Shown: one piece after another, positions 1-6,050 of the stretch
How positions within the stretch are numbered: position 1 is the first letter of the stretch
Layout: every line of letters starts with the position of its first letter
Source: Fimbriimonadales bacterium
Lineage (GTDB): Bacteria; Armatimonadota; Fimbriimonadia; Fimbriimonadales; ATM1
Direction: 5' to 3'
Length of the DNA stretch: 6,248 bases
Assembly (NCBI GenBank): GCA_025922995.1
Contig: JAICGT010000080.1
Location: 1 to 6,248 of the forward strand
The notes under the pieces: model-generated
The model's database searches: none
What the model was told of the DNA's origin: nothing
Seen by the model: only the letters and a program-made list of their open reading frames with translations
Translations under genes and position numbers: made by a program

Positions 1-750
1 TAGCATCGGGGCGATCGGCATAACGATAAATTGCACGCCGGCGAAGCCGCTGCCGAAGGAAAACATATTGCCGCTCACAACGACGGCGTCTTTGTTGTAT
101 CCGAAGCCGGGATAGTCTAACCAGTAGTTTGTTGACCCGATGGTGATGCGTGCTTCAATCCGGTACTTAAACCAAACACCGGTCGGGTTGTTGTCATCCG
201 AAATGGCGACAAGAAGTTTGCTTACCTGTGGGGACGTCTGCCTTTCCAAAAACACTAAAACGAACCGCTGGTGATTGCGGTCGTAGAAGCATTTCGGATC
301 AAACTGGAATGTGCCCGCGCCGAGTCCCGAAAAGAAATTCTGGGCGGTTTGTTGGAAGATCGGGGTGCCGTCTCTGTTAAAGAAGGCAATGCTCGAATTG
401 ACTGTCGCCACGATCTGGTTCGGGCCAACAGCGAGGTCGCAGTCCGGCGGCGTCCATCCGGTAGCACTGATCGCGGGCCAGTTGGGACCGACGATTCCTC
501 GGACCACGTTGCGCGTTTCTCCTGCCCTCAGGTTGTTCGGAGGATCCTTTCTCTCGGTGAATTCCCAAGGGTTTTCGGGCCGTTCCGGCTGGGGGACAAA
601 CCGCGTGTCGATCTGCGGTGAATAGCGCGAAGTATCCTCTCTGATAGCGCTGAAGGTCTCGCTCCGAAACGGTCGTCGGACTTCTTGCGCATCAGCTGTG
701 TAGCAGGCGGCGAGCAAGGCAAGGCATGGCAATGCAACGTTGAATTTCAA
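1..750 (-). CDS. Secreted beta-propeller/sialidase-like protein, 3' end outside the window
   Basis: An uninterrupted reading frame of 250 codons runs leftward off the window edge. I chose the TTG at 750-748: it is preceded by GGAGAGGA (761-768, 10-nt spacer), no ATG or GTG lies between it and the upstream in-frame TGA, and it gives a clean signal sequence. Residues 1-15 have one Lys and a hydrophobic core. They are followed either by a lipobox-like L13-A-A-C16 or by a signal peptidase I site ADA|Q at 19-22, so the product is exported but may be soluble or lipid-anchored. After a Pro/charged linker (about 23-90), the motif DCDLAVGPNQIVATVN (103-118), then FFNRDGTP, FDPKCFYD (150-157) and LVAISDDNNPTGVW (180-193), matches my recollection of a secreted beta-propeller-like family with phrases of the type 'D..vAVGP.hvv..vN' and 'DP..lYD…vA.S.t.dPtg.W'. 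The substrate or ligand is unknown. It follows the cytochrome genes after 80 bp and may share their transcript. Confidence 0.8.
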   Translation of the reverse strand, partial: MKFNVALPCLALLAACYTADAQEVRRPFRSETFSAIREDTSRYSPQIDTRFVPQPERPENPWEFTERKDPPNNLRAGETRNVVRGIVGPNWPAISATGWTPPDCDLAVGPNQIVATVNSSIAFFNRDGTPIFQQTAQNFFSGLGAGTFQFDPKCFYDRNHQRFVLVFLERQTSPQVSKLLVAISDDNNPTGVWFKYRIEARITIGSTNYWLDYPGFGYNKDAVVVSGNMFSFGSGFAGVQFIVMPIAPML

Positions 751-830
751 GTTATGGATTTCCTCTCCAATCTGTAGGCGGGATAAGCGTTCAAATTGGT
801 TCGGTCAGACTTGCCCGTTGGGCGATGACG
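751..830. other. 80-bp intergenic gap between cytochrome and secreted-protein genes
   Basis: The only notable content is the Shine-Dalgarno of the downstream gene and a very short inverted repeat, GCCC-GTT-GGGC (813-823). That repeat has no T-tract on either strand, so I do not call a terminator. I see no convincing -35/-10 pair, so read-through from the cytochrome genes or an unrecognised promoter are both possible. Confidence 0.5.
761..768 (-). promoter_or_regulatory. Shine-Dalgarno deciding the TTG start of the secreted protein
   Basis: On the minus strand this reads GGAGAGGA, ten bases before the TTG at 750-748. It supports TTG as the initiation codon, because no ATG or GTG lies between that TTG and the upstream in-frame TGA. 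Confidence 0.55.
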
Positions 831-1181
831 CTACTTATTGGCGCCCTGCGCGATCCAATTGGAAATCTTCTCCATTTCTGCCCTCGGTAAGGCGGGTGTG
901 TCCATCGGCATGCGGGGCTGGATCGTGCCCTTCAGCATCTTCATCATACGGCTCTCGGGGCTCTTGCCGGCGATCACAGCCTTTCCGTGTTTGCCGCCTT
1001 TCATGATCCCGGCATAGGAATCGACCCGGAGGTTGCCTCCCGGGTAATCGGCGCCATGGCAGGACAAGCACCGCTTGTCAAAGATTGGTTTTACGTCCCT
1101 ATAGGTTAGTGGCGGTTCGGGAGCCACGAGCGCTGTTGCGAATGCCGATGCCAAAACGCCAAAAGCAACCGCGAGCTTCAT
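831..1181 (-). CDS. Exported monohaem cytochrome c, second of a tandem pair
   Basis: The 116-aa product starts with an N-terminal signal sequence or uncleaved anchor: MKLAV followed by an Ala/Leu/Val-rich stretch to about residue 20. A class-I-like cytochrome c domain follows. The haem-binding motif is C38-L-S-C41-H42, in the context V-K-P-I-F-D-K-R. The likely distal ligand is Met91 in PRMP (M93 is an alternative), and the C-terminal helix ends in I-S-N-W-I-A-Q-G-A. This is the small cytochrome type common in Planctomycetota-like bacteria, often fused to larger proteins but stand-alone here. It should accept or donate electrons outside the cytoplasmic membrane after haem attachment by a Ccm/Ccs system. 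I prefer the ATG at 1181 over an upstream in-frame ATG at 1211, which would overlap the previous gene and place charged residues before the signal. AAGGAA at 1187-1192 is well placed. The gene begins 2 bp after the stop of its paralogue. Its redox partner is unknown. Confidence 0.88.
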   Translation of the reverse strand: MKLAVAFGVLASAFATALVAPEPPLTYRDVKPIFDKRCLSCHGADYPGGNLRVDSYAGIMKGGKHGKAVIAGKSPESRMMKMLKGTIQPRMPMDTPALPRAEMEKISNWIAQGANK

Positions 1182-1183
1182 CG

Positions 1184-1564
1184 CTATTCCTTGGCGCCCT
1201 GCTCGATCCACTTCGAAATCTTGTCGATTTCTTCTTGCGAAAGCGGTTTCTGCTTGAAAGGCATTCGTGGCGACTTCGTGCCGTCGATAAACTGAACGAG
1301 CCGACTGCCCGAGGGATCGCCCGGAACGACGACCGCGCCATGCTCACCACCCTGGATCACAGCTGCGTGCGTGTTTAGTGCCAGGCCCTCTTTCGGGTCG
1401 TTCGAACCGTGGCAGGCCACACACTTTGCCTCGAAAATGGGCAGGACGTCCATGAAACCTAAAGTGACCTCCGTGGGCTCGATCGTCGTCACGTTACTGG
1501 TGTTTTCTTGGGTTCCGCAAGCTGCGATTGCGATAAGCGCTAGAGTCGGCAAAACGAATCTCAT
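1184..1564 (-). CDS. Lipoprotein-type monohaem cytochrome c, first of a tandem pair
   Basis: The 126-aa product has a short signal sequence (residues 1-15) ending in I13-A-A-C16-G, a plausible lipobox, so it is probably a lipid-anchored electron carrier. A Ser/Thr/Glu-rich linker (17-35) leads to a cytochrome c domain with C48-V-A-C51-H52. The likely axial Met101 lies in PRMP, and the terminal helix carries I-S-K-W-I-E-Q-G-A. It aligns without gaps over 88 residues with the downstream cytochrome, about 36 identities by hand count, so the pair are diverged paralogues. The ATG at 1564-1562 overlaps the pepF stop as ATGA. Its Shine-Dalgarno AAGGAG (1573-1578, 8-nt spacer) lies inside the last codons of pepF, indicating translational coupling. 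No second haem motif is present. The electron-transfer partner cannot be told from the window. Confidence 0.9.
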   Translation of the reverse strand: MRFVLPTLALIAIAACGTQENTSNVTTIEPTEVTLGFMDVLPIFEAKCVACHGSNDPKEGLALNTHAAVIQGGEHGAVVVPGDPSGSRLVQFIDGTKSPRMPFKQKPLSQEEIDKISKWIEQGAKE

Positions 1565-3366
1565 GAATTATTCTCCTTCTTCCACAACTCTTCAAATGTG
1601 GATACCATTTTCTCTATTACGTCGAAACCTCCCTGCCAGAACTCTCGCCTGTTCAAGTCGACTCCGACGGTCGCCATCAAGTCTTTAGGGGATCTCGCTC
1701 CGCCTAACTTGAGGAGGTCAGTATACTTCGTCGCGAATTCTGGCCCCTCCTTCTTGGCAGCCTCATATAACGAAAGTACGAGGAGTTCGCCGAAAGAATA
1801 CGCATAAACGTAAAACGGCGCAAAAATGAAATGACCGACGTAACTCCACCAGCGGGAGTGCTGGTCGCCGAGCTCGATCGAGTCACCGAACATGTGGCCC
1901 AAGTGCTTCTGCCACAACTCGCCGAACTCTTCCGGCGTCAACTCACCCTCGGCGCGACGCTTTTCGTGACACGCCCGTTCGAAGCGGAACATCGAGGCCT
2001 GTCGGAACACCGAGGCGAAAATGCCCTCGATTTTCTCCGCATATAGTGCGAGCCTATCGCGATTGTCGGCACGGGTGACCAGGTCCTCGAACACCAACAT
2101 CTCACCAAAAATGCTCGCTAATTCGGCGAGCGGAAGCGTACCGTTGAAATTGAACTGCGTTTGGGCTCGGCTGAAACTGCCGTGAACGCCATGCCCTAAC
2201 TCGTGGGCGAGCGTCATCACGTCGTCCATCCGGTTCATGTAGGTCATAAAAACGTACGGGTGCAGGTCCGGCGTGTTGTAGCTGCAGAACGCGCCGCCGC
2301 CCTTGCCCTTGCGCGGTTCGGCATCGATCCAGTTGCCGTCAAAAAACTCCTTTGCTTTGTCGGCGACTTCCGTCGAGAATTTGCCGAAAGCGTCCAGAAC
2401 GATTTTCTTGCCCTGATCATAAGGCACCGTTGCCCGCGTGTCGAACAACGGCGCGTACCGGTCGATATGCGTCAGCTTATCGAGGCCGAGTATGTCGCGC
2501 TTCACCATGTAGAACCGCGACACCAGATTCACGTTGTCGGCGCACATTTGCATCACGAGATCGACCGTTTCCTTATCCAATTCGTTGGCGAGGTGTCGGC
2601 TTTGCTCCGGATACTGATAGCCCCGCAACTCGTCCTCGACCTTCTTATCCTGCAACAGGTTGTTGTAGGTGAAAACAAGCACACGCTCCATCTCCGCAAG
2701 TCCCTCGGAGAGCGCATCCGCAGCCCGCTGCCGCGTGGCACGGTCCGGATCTCGCAGCAGAGTAAGAACTTCCTCTTGCGACACTTCTTTGGTTGAACCG
2801 TCTTCTTTTTTCAACTCGAACACATGGTTCGATGTCACTTCTTCGAAAAGCCTCACCCAAGCGCGACTTCCGGTGTTGGCGGTCTTCTCCAGAACAACTT
2901 CCTCGACCTCGCTAAGTCGGTAGGGCGAGGCGGCTCGGACGGTTTCCATCCAATGCCGATAGTTCGCGAGCGATTCGTCCTGCATGACCCTATCGATGTG
3001 TGCGGCGTCTGCCTGCTGCAACTCGAGTTCGAAGAACAGCAGCTTCACCTGGATCTCGCTGGCGGCTTCCATCATCTTCTGCAGGAACGCCCCGAGCTTA
3101 GGATCGCCCGTGTCTGCAGCGAACCGTAGGTTTGCGTATTGGATCGGCTTGGACAGGTCGCTTACGAGCGATTCGAGTTCCAAAATCGCCGACTTCAGCA
3201 TGCCCGCGCCCGCGCTGCCCATCCGATCGCGATACTTGGCGGCAAAGGCATCCGCTCGGGACGATGCGCTCGCGAGAGTCGCCTCGATCCTAGGGTCGTC
3301 GGTGCTGTCGAAGAGGTCGGAAAGGTCCCAGCGGACGTCGCATGTCGGTACAGTCGTAGCGGCCAT
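1561..3366 (-). CDS. pepF: Oligoendopeptidase F, zinc metallopeptidase of family M3
   Basis: The 601-aa protein is the usual length for PepF. It begins with the family's typical N-terminus (R-W-D-L-S-D-L-F, residues 12-19) and has no signal peptide, so it should act in the cytosol on short peptides. The N-terminal two thirds is the helical oligopeptidase lobe. The catalytic motif is H388-E-L-G-H392 in M-T-L-A-H-E-L-G-H-G-V-H-G, where E389 is the general base and the two His bind zinc. The third zinc ligand is probably E415 in L-A-E-L-A-S-I-F-G-E. The conserved C-terminal segment W-W-S-Y-V-G-H-F…P-F-Y-V-Y-A-Y-S-F-G (506-526) supplies substrate-contacting His/Tyr residues in this family. All expected catalytic residues are present. 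The gene lies 21 bp after the zinc-ribbon gene, with only a weak ribosome site, and its end overlaps the cytochrome start by 4 bp. The functional link to the cytochromes is unclear. Confidence 0.93.
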   Translation of the reverse strand: MAATTVPTCDVRWDLSDLFDSTDDPRIEATLASASSRADAFAAKYRDRMGSAGAGMLKSAILELESLVSDLSKPIQYANLRFAADTGDPKLGAFLQKMMEAASEIQVKLLFFELELQQADAAHIDRVMQDESLANYRHWMETVRAASPYRLSEVEEVVLEKTANTGSRAWVRLFEEVTSNHVFELKKEDGSTKEVSQEEVLTLLRDPDRATRQRAADALSEGLAEMERVLVFTYNNLLQDKKVEDELRGYQYPEQSRHLANELDKETVDLVMQMCADNVNLVSRFYMVKRDILGLDKLTHIDRYAPLFDTRATVPYDQGKKIVLDAFGKFSTEVADKAKEFFDGNWIDAEPRKGKGGGAFCSYNTPDLHPYVFMTYMNRMDDVMTLAHELGHGVHGSFSRAQTQFNFNGTLPLAELASIFGEMLVFEDLVTRADNRDRLALYAEKIEGIFASVFRQASMFRFERACHEKRRAEGELTPEEFGELWQKHLGHMFGDSIELGDQHSRWWSYVGHFIFAPFYVYAYSFGELLVLSLYEAAKKEGPEFATKYTDLLKLGGARSPKDLMATVGVDLNRREFWQGGFDVIEKMVSTFEELWKKENNS

Positions 3367-3387
3367 AGAGCCAGTTTATCCGACGAA

Positions 3388-4719
3388 TCAAGCGCTAGCG
3401 TTCGCCAATGCCGACAGCGACTCTGCAAAGTCTGCGGCAGTCAGCATGGCTTTGCGTTGTCCGCTCTCCAAATCCACCGCCACGGTTTCCGGATCGATCC
3501 GAAAGACCAGGGGCTCGGGCTCGCCGACCATACGAATGGTCACAAGGTCACCTTCGGCAGAGACCGAGCGCACGGTGTCGACCGGCGCCGATAGCTTGTT
3601 CCGGCGAGATTCGAATTCGATTCGGTCTCTGAGCAACACAATTCGCCCTCGCGACGGTGGGTCTTCGAGTTCTGCATCGGATCGCCACAGTAACTCGGGC
3701 TTCTTGCGGTCAGCCCAGGGGATTTCACCGCTTAGCAGCGCCTTGCGAACCTCGGTGTCGAATTGCCGAAGCCATTCGGATTCTTCGTCGATCGCCGGGA
3801 GCCCGCGTGCGAGGCGATGCCAGTCTTCCAACGGCCGCGCCTCATCGATGTGCGTCGTCAGCGCGGCATGGCTGGTGCCGCGCAACCGTAGGTAATCGCC
3901 TTCGGCGTCGAACTCTGTGCGGCATTCGGCACAAACGGGGCCGTCTTTGCCGCTGGTCTTGTACACTCCCAGGTAGCGCAGCGATTCAAACTGCAGCTTG
4001 CGGCCCTTGTAGTCCGCCATGAACTCATAGGGATCGCGCAGAGCGTGCAGCGGTATCACCTCGTCGCCTTCCTGCAGGAAGTCCGCATCGCATTTAGAAC
4101 AGACAAGATTGCCGGCGTCGGGCTTGAGCCGGAGACCGACGCGTGCCCATTCCAGCTTGCTCAGGGATTGGTACTTCTTGGCAACGTCGAACGGGTCCTC
4201 TCGCCACCTGAAAAGCGCAATCGCTCCATCCTCGCCCTCGTCCCAGTGAGCCGTGCAGGTCTCGCAATAAACTATGGTCGCCGACCTGCCGCTCAGAGGC
4301 AGCCAGAACGTGTCCGAATCGCCTTCAGTCCCCTCGGCGACCTCGGTCCGCGGTTGTTTGCCCACTGCTTCGAGAGCAAGGATGTTTTTTCGCTTGGAGA
4401 ACTCTGCGCCGCAGTCTTTACACTCCAGCCAGCGCTTCAAGATTCCTGTAGGGCGCAAACTGCCGGTGCCGCATTGGGGGCATATCTTTATCGGGGACGT
4501 GTTCTCCAGACTTTTTAGAGCGCCGGACCGGCAAATCGGACACCAGCGTTCGTCGGTCTTGCGCTTCAACAGTTTTCCGGAGCGACATACGGGGCACACC
4601 GACGGCTTGAGTGGAACGGGCGTTTCCATAAGCCCACGGCACGCCGGACATTCGCGCTTATCGAATTTCAGTCGCCGAAGCTCGACAAGTTGGCGATCCA
4701 AGTCATTGATCGTGTTCAA
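3388..4719 (-). CDS. Multi-zinc-ribbon protein with possible PH/GRAM-like C-terminus, function unknown
   Basis: I do not recognise this 443-aa protein as a named family. It has eight CxxC pairs: C24/27, C42/45, C60/63, C80/83, C100/103, C152/155, C207/210 and C263/266. The first four, about 18-20 residues apart, look like two tandem rubredoxin-like zinc ribbons. The last four open units of about 55 residues that resemble one another (C-x2-C-x-x-x-[FW]…, three of them followed by EG-D/E). Residues 341-420 contain G-R-I-V-L-L-R-D-R-I-E-F, then a short strand pattern ending V-F-R-I-D, reminiscent of a bacterial PH/GRAM-like fold; this is inference. There are no signal peptide or membrane segments, so it is likely cytosolic. 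The start is TTG at 4719-4717, supported by GGGAGAG six bases upstream. It is the first gene of the leftward unit. Possible roles are nucleic-acid or protein binding through the ribbons; no catalytic motif is visible. Confidence 0.85.
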   Translation of the reverse strand: MNTINDLDRQLVELRRLKFDKRECPACRGLMETPVPLKPSVCPVCRSGKLLKRKTDERWCPICRSGALKSLENTSPIKICPQCGTGSLRPTGILKRWLECKDCGAEFSKRKNILALEAVGKQPRTEVAEGTEGDSDTFWLPLSGRSATIVYCETCTAHWDEGEDGAIALFRWREDPFDVAKKYQSLSKLEWARVGLRLKPDAGNLVCSKCDADFLQEGDEVIPLHALRDPYEFMADYKGRKLQFESLRYLGVYKTSGKDGPVCAECRTEFDAEGDYLRLRGTSHAALTTHIDEARPLEDWHRLARGLPAIDEESEWLRQFDTEVRKALLSGEIPWADRKKPELLWRSDAELEDPPSRGRIVLLRDRIEFESRRNKLSAPVDTVRSVSAEGDLVTIRMVGEPEPLVFRIDPETVAVDLESGQRKAMLTAADFAESLSALANASA

Positions 4720-4763
4720 ACGAAACTCTCCCGGCTTGGCGTCACAATAAAGAAGACGTGTCG
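4720..4763. promoter_or_regulatory. 44-bp divergent intergenic region
   Basis: This gap separates the start codons of the leftward zinc-ribbon gene and the rightward CBM-like gene. It holds a Shine-Dalgarno for each (GGGAGAG minus, AGAAG plus at 4751-4755) and a small AT-rich patch, CACAATAAAGAAG. Promoters for both directions should sit here or reach into the opposing coding sequence. I cannot assign a -35/-10 pair with proper spacing on either strand, so no promoter is called. Confidence 0.45.
4726..4732 (-). promoter_or_regulatory. Shine-Dalgarno deciding the TTG start of the zinc-ribbon gene
   Basis: GGGAGAG on the minus strand lies six bases before the TTG at 4719-4717. The next in-frame Met is residue 31, which would remove the first CxxC pair, so this site favours the TTG start. 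Confidence 0.55.
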
Positions 4764-6050
4764 ATGCAAAACCTGATTCCCAACGGCTCTTTCGAAGCCG
4801 GCCTTAGTGAATGGGAGGCGACGCCTTCCGGAGTGACGCTGATCAAAACCGAAACGAAGCGTTTTGTGATGCTTCGCGCCGGCAGCCGAAGCGCCGCCAT
4901 TTGCAGCGACCCGATACCCGTCAAACCCGGCGCAGCCTACGTCGTGGAAATCGAGCGCGCCATGCGCGGCGACTGCGACATCGCCGTCATCAGCCCAGGC
5001 TCGCTGCTGCATCCCGATCATCTCGGAGAGGTTATCCCAACCGAAGATAAGGTGCGCGTTCAGCTCACCGCAAAGCCGGGTGACAAGGTCGGAATCGCGA
5101 AAGTGCTGCTCACTCCGGTCGGGGAGCGACTCCAGATCGAAAACGTGCGTTCCACGGCGGGATTTCGAAAAACGGGCGATCCTTTCGAAATCCTGTGCGA
5201 GGTGCGAAACACAGGCTCGAAAGTCGTCGGCTCGGCGGTGGCACGGCTGGTCAGCACCCAGCACGAATTGGTCGACGAGCACAGGCACGACGTGCCCATC
5301 GCCGCCATCGACGTCGGTGGGTCGCACCGGCTGAGTTGGCCCGTGATCAAACAGCGCATGGCGCTCGCCCCGTTCACCGTGGAGGTCGAGTATTCGCAAG
5401 GCACGATCCGCGCTACGGGCTCGACGCTGCGCCACTTGCCGAAGCCGCCGGCGGTCAATCCGACTTCTGCCGTGGCAACCGGCCGCAGATGGTTCTCGGT
5501 CAGCAGCCGCTCTTTGCGACTAACGGCACATGAGACCGACCTGGACTACTCCCCAGCCCTGCTTTCGACCGTTTCCGGAACCGAGATCGGCATTGTGCCG
5601 GCACTTGCGCAAATTGTTTTGCCCGGCGGCAGCGTCGTGCCGCTCTGGTCGAAGATCAAACAGTCGGCTCCGGGCGGTGTCGAACTCACGGGCCGAAACG
5701 AGTGGATGGAATGGACGATGAACGTGAAAGCAGACGTGGCAACGCGCGGCGTCGGCATCGAACTCAAGGCGATGGGGAAGAAGCGGCTTCCAGGCGTGAG
5801 GCTCGAACTCCTCGGTTTTCAGACGATGGTCCCGATGGCGTTTGCAAACGGTGTCGCCAAACTCGACGTCGCCAAGGAGAGCGTTAGGCTCGCTTGGTCC
5901 GCGAGCATGCCTCGTGCCGATTTCGCGCTGGTGGCGTCTGCCGAATCCGGCCTGGCGGTCATGCGCAGTGAACCGTTCACGCTAAGCCCCGGTCTATTGC
6001 GTGCCACAGCGAGCGTTTCGCCTGCCGACACGGCAATCGTGCGAACGTGA
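4764..6050 (+). CDS. CBM4/9-like and CARDB-like beta-rich protein, function unknown
   Basis: Starting at the ATG at 4764, the product is 428 aa. A GTG at 4758 is in frame, but AGAAG (4751-4755) is spaced correctly (8 nt) only for the ATG. The N-terminus, N-L-I-P-N-G-S-F-E-x-G-L-S-E-W-E (3-18), is the classic opening of carbohydrate-binding modules of the CBM4/9 (galactose-binding-like) type, here followed by beta-rich sequence to about residue 128. Residues about 135-220 (F-E-I-L-C-E-V-R-N-T-G-S-K-V-V…) resemble a CARDB/Ig-like adhesion domain. The remainder is beta-rich with no family I recognise. There is no signal peptide, lipobox or transmembrane helix, which is odd for these domains. Its stop overlaps the moeA start as GTGA, so the two are co-transcribed and probably translationally coupled. 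No catalytic motif was found. It could be a cytoplasmic protein, or one exported by a route without a classical signal. Confidence 0.85.
   Translation: MQNLIPNGSFEAGLSEWEATPSGVTLIKTETKRFVMLRAGSRSAAICSDPIPVKPGAAYVVEIERAMRGDCDIAVISPGSLLHPDHLGEVIPTEDKVRVQLTAKPGDKVGIAKVLLTPVGERLQIENVRSTAGFRKTGDPFEILCEVRNTGSKVVGSAVARLVSTQHELVDEHRHDVPIAAIDVGGSHRLSWPVIKQRMALAPFTVEVEYSQGTIRATGSTLRHLPKPPAVNPTSAVATGRRWFSVSSRSLRLTAHETDLDYSPALLSTVSGTEIGIVPALAQIVLPGGSVVPLWSKIKQSAPGGVELTGRNEWMEWTMNVKADVATRGVGIELKAMGKKRLPGVRLELLGFQTMVPMAFANGVAKLDVAKESVRLAWSASMPRADFALVASAESGLAVMRSEPFTLSPGLLRATASVSPADTAIVRT

Noticed and set aside
813..823. Inverted repeat GCCC-GTT-GGGC after the second cytochrome gene, as a possible terminator
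   Set aside because: The stem is only 4 bp and no T-tract follows on either strand, so it is within chance expectation.
1182..1211. Ten-residue N-terminal extension of the second cytochrome from an ATG at 1211
   Set aside because: It would overlap the upstream gene, put charged residues before the signal sequence, and ignore the well-placed AAGGAA before the ATG at 1181.
2203..2796. A 197-codon open frame on the plus strand inside pepF
   Set aside because: The pepF frame holds the complete catalytic motif across this region; the His/Val/Arg-rich opposite-strand translation has no domain signature.
3393..3400. Perfect 8-bp palindrome CGCTAGCG at the end of the zinc-ribbon gene
   Set aside because: It lies within the last codons, is too short to stand out in a window this size, and has no partner copy near a promoter.
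2984..3895. A 303-codon open frame on the plus strand spanning the pepF/zinc-ribbon junction
   Set aside because: It lies antisense to two well-supported genes, its Ser/Arg-rich translation looks like the opposite strand of GC-rich coding sequence, and it matches no family I know.
4758..4763. GTG at 4758 as the start of the CBM-like protein
   Set aside because: The AGAAG ribosome site would be only 2 nt away; the ATG six bases downstream has an 8-nt spacer. The difference is two residues, so this is not settled.
4716..5435. A 239-codon open frame on the minus strand inside the CBM-like gene
   Set aside because: It is antisense to a gene with a recognisable motif and good coupling to moeA. 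Its His/Arg/Asp-rich translation looks like a shadow of codon bias.
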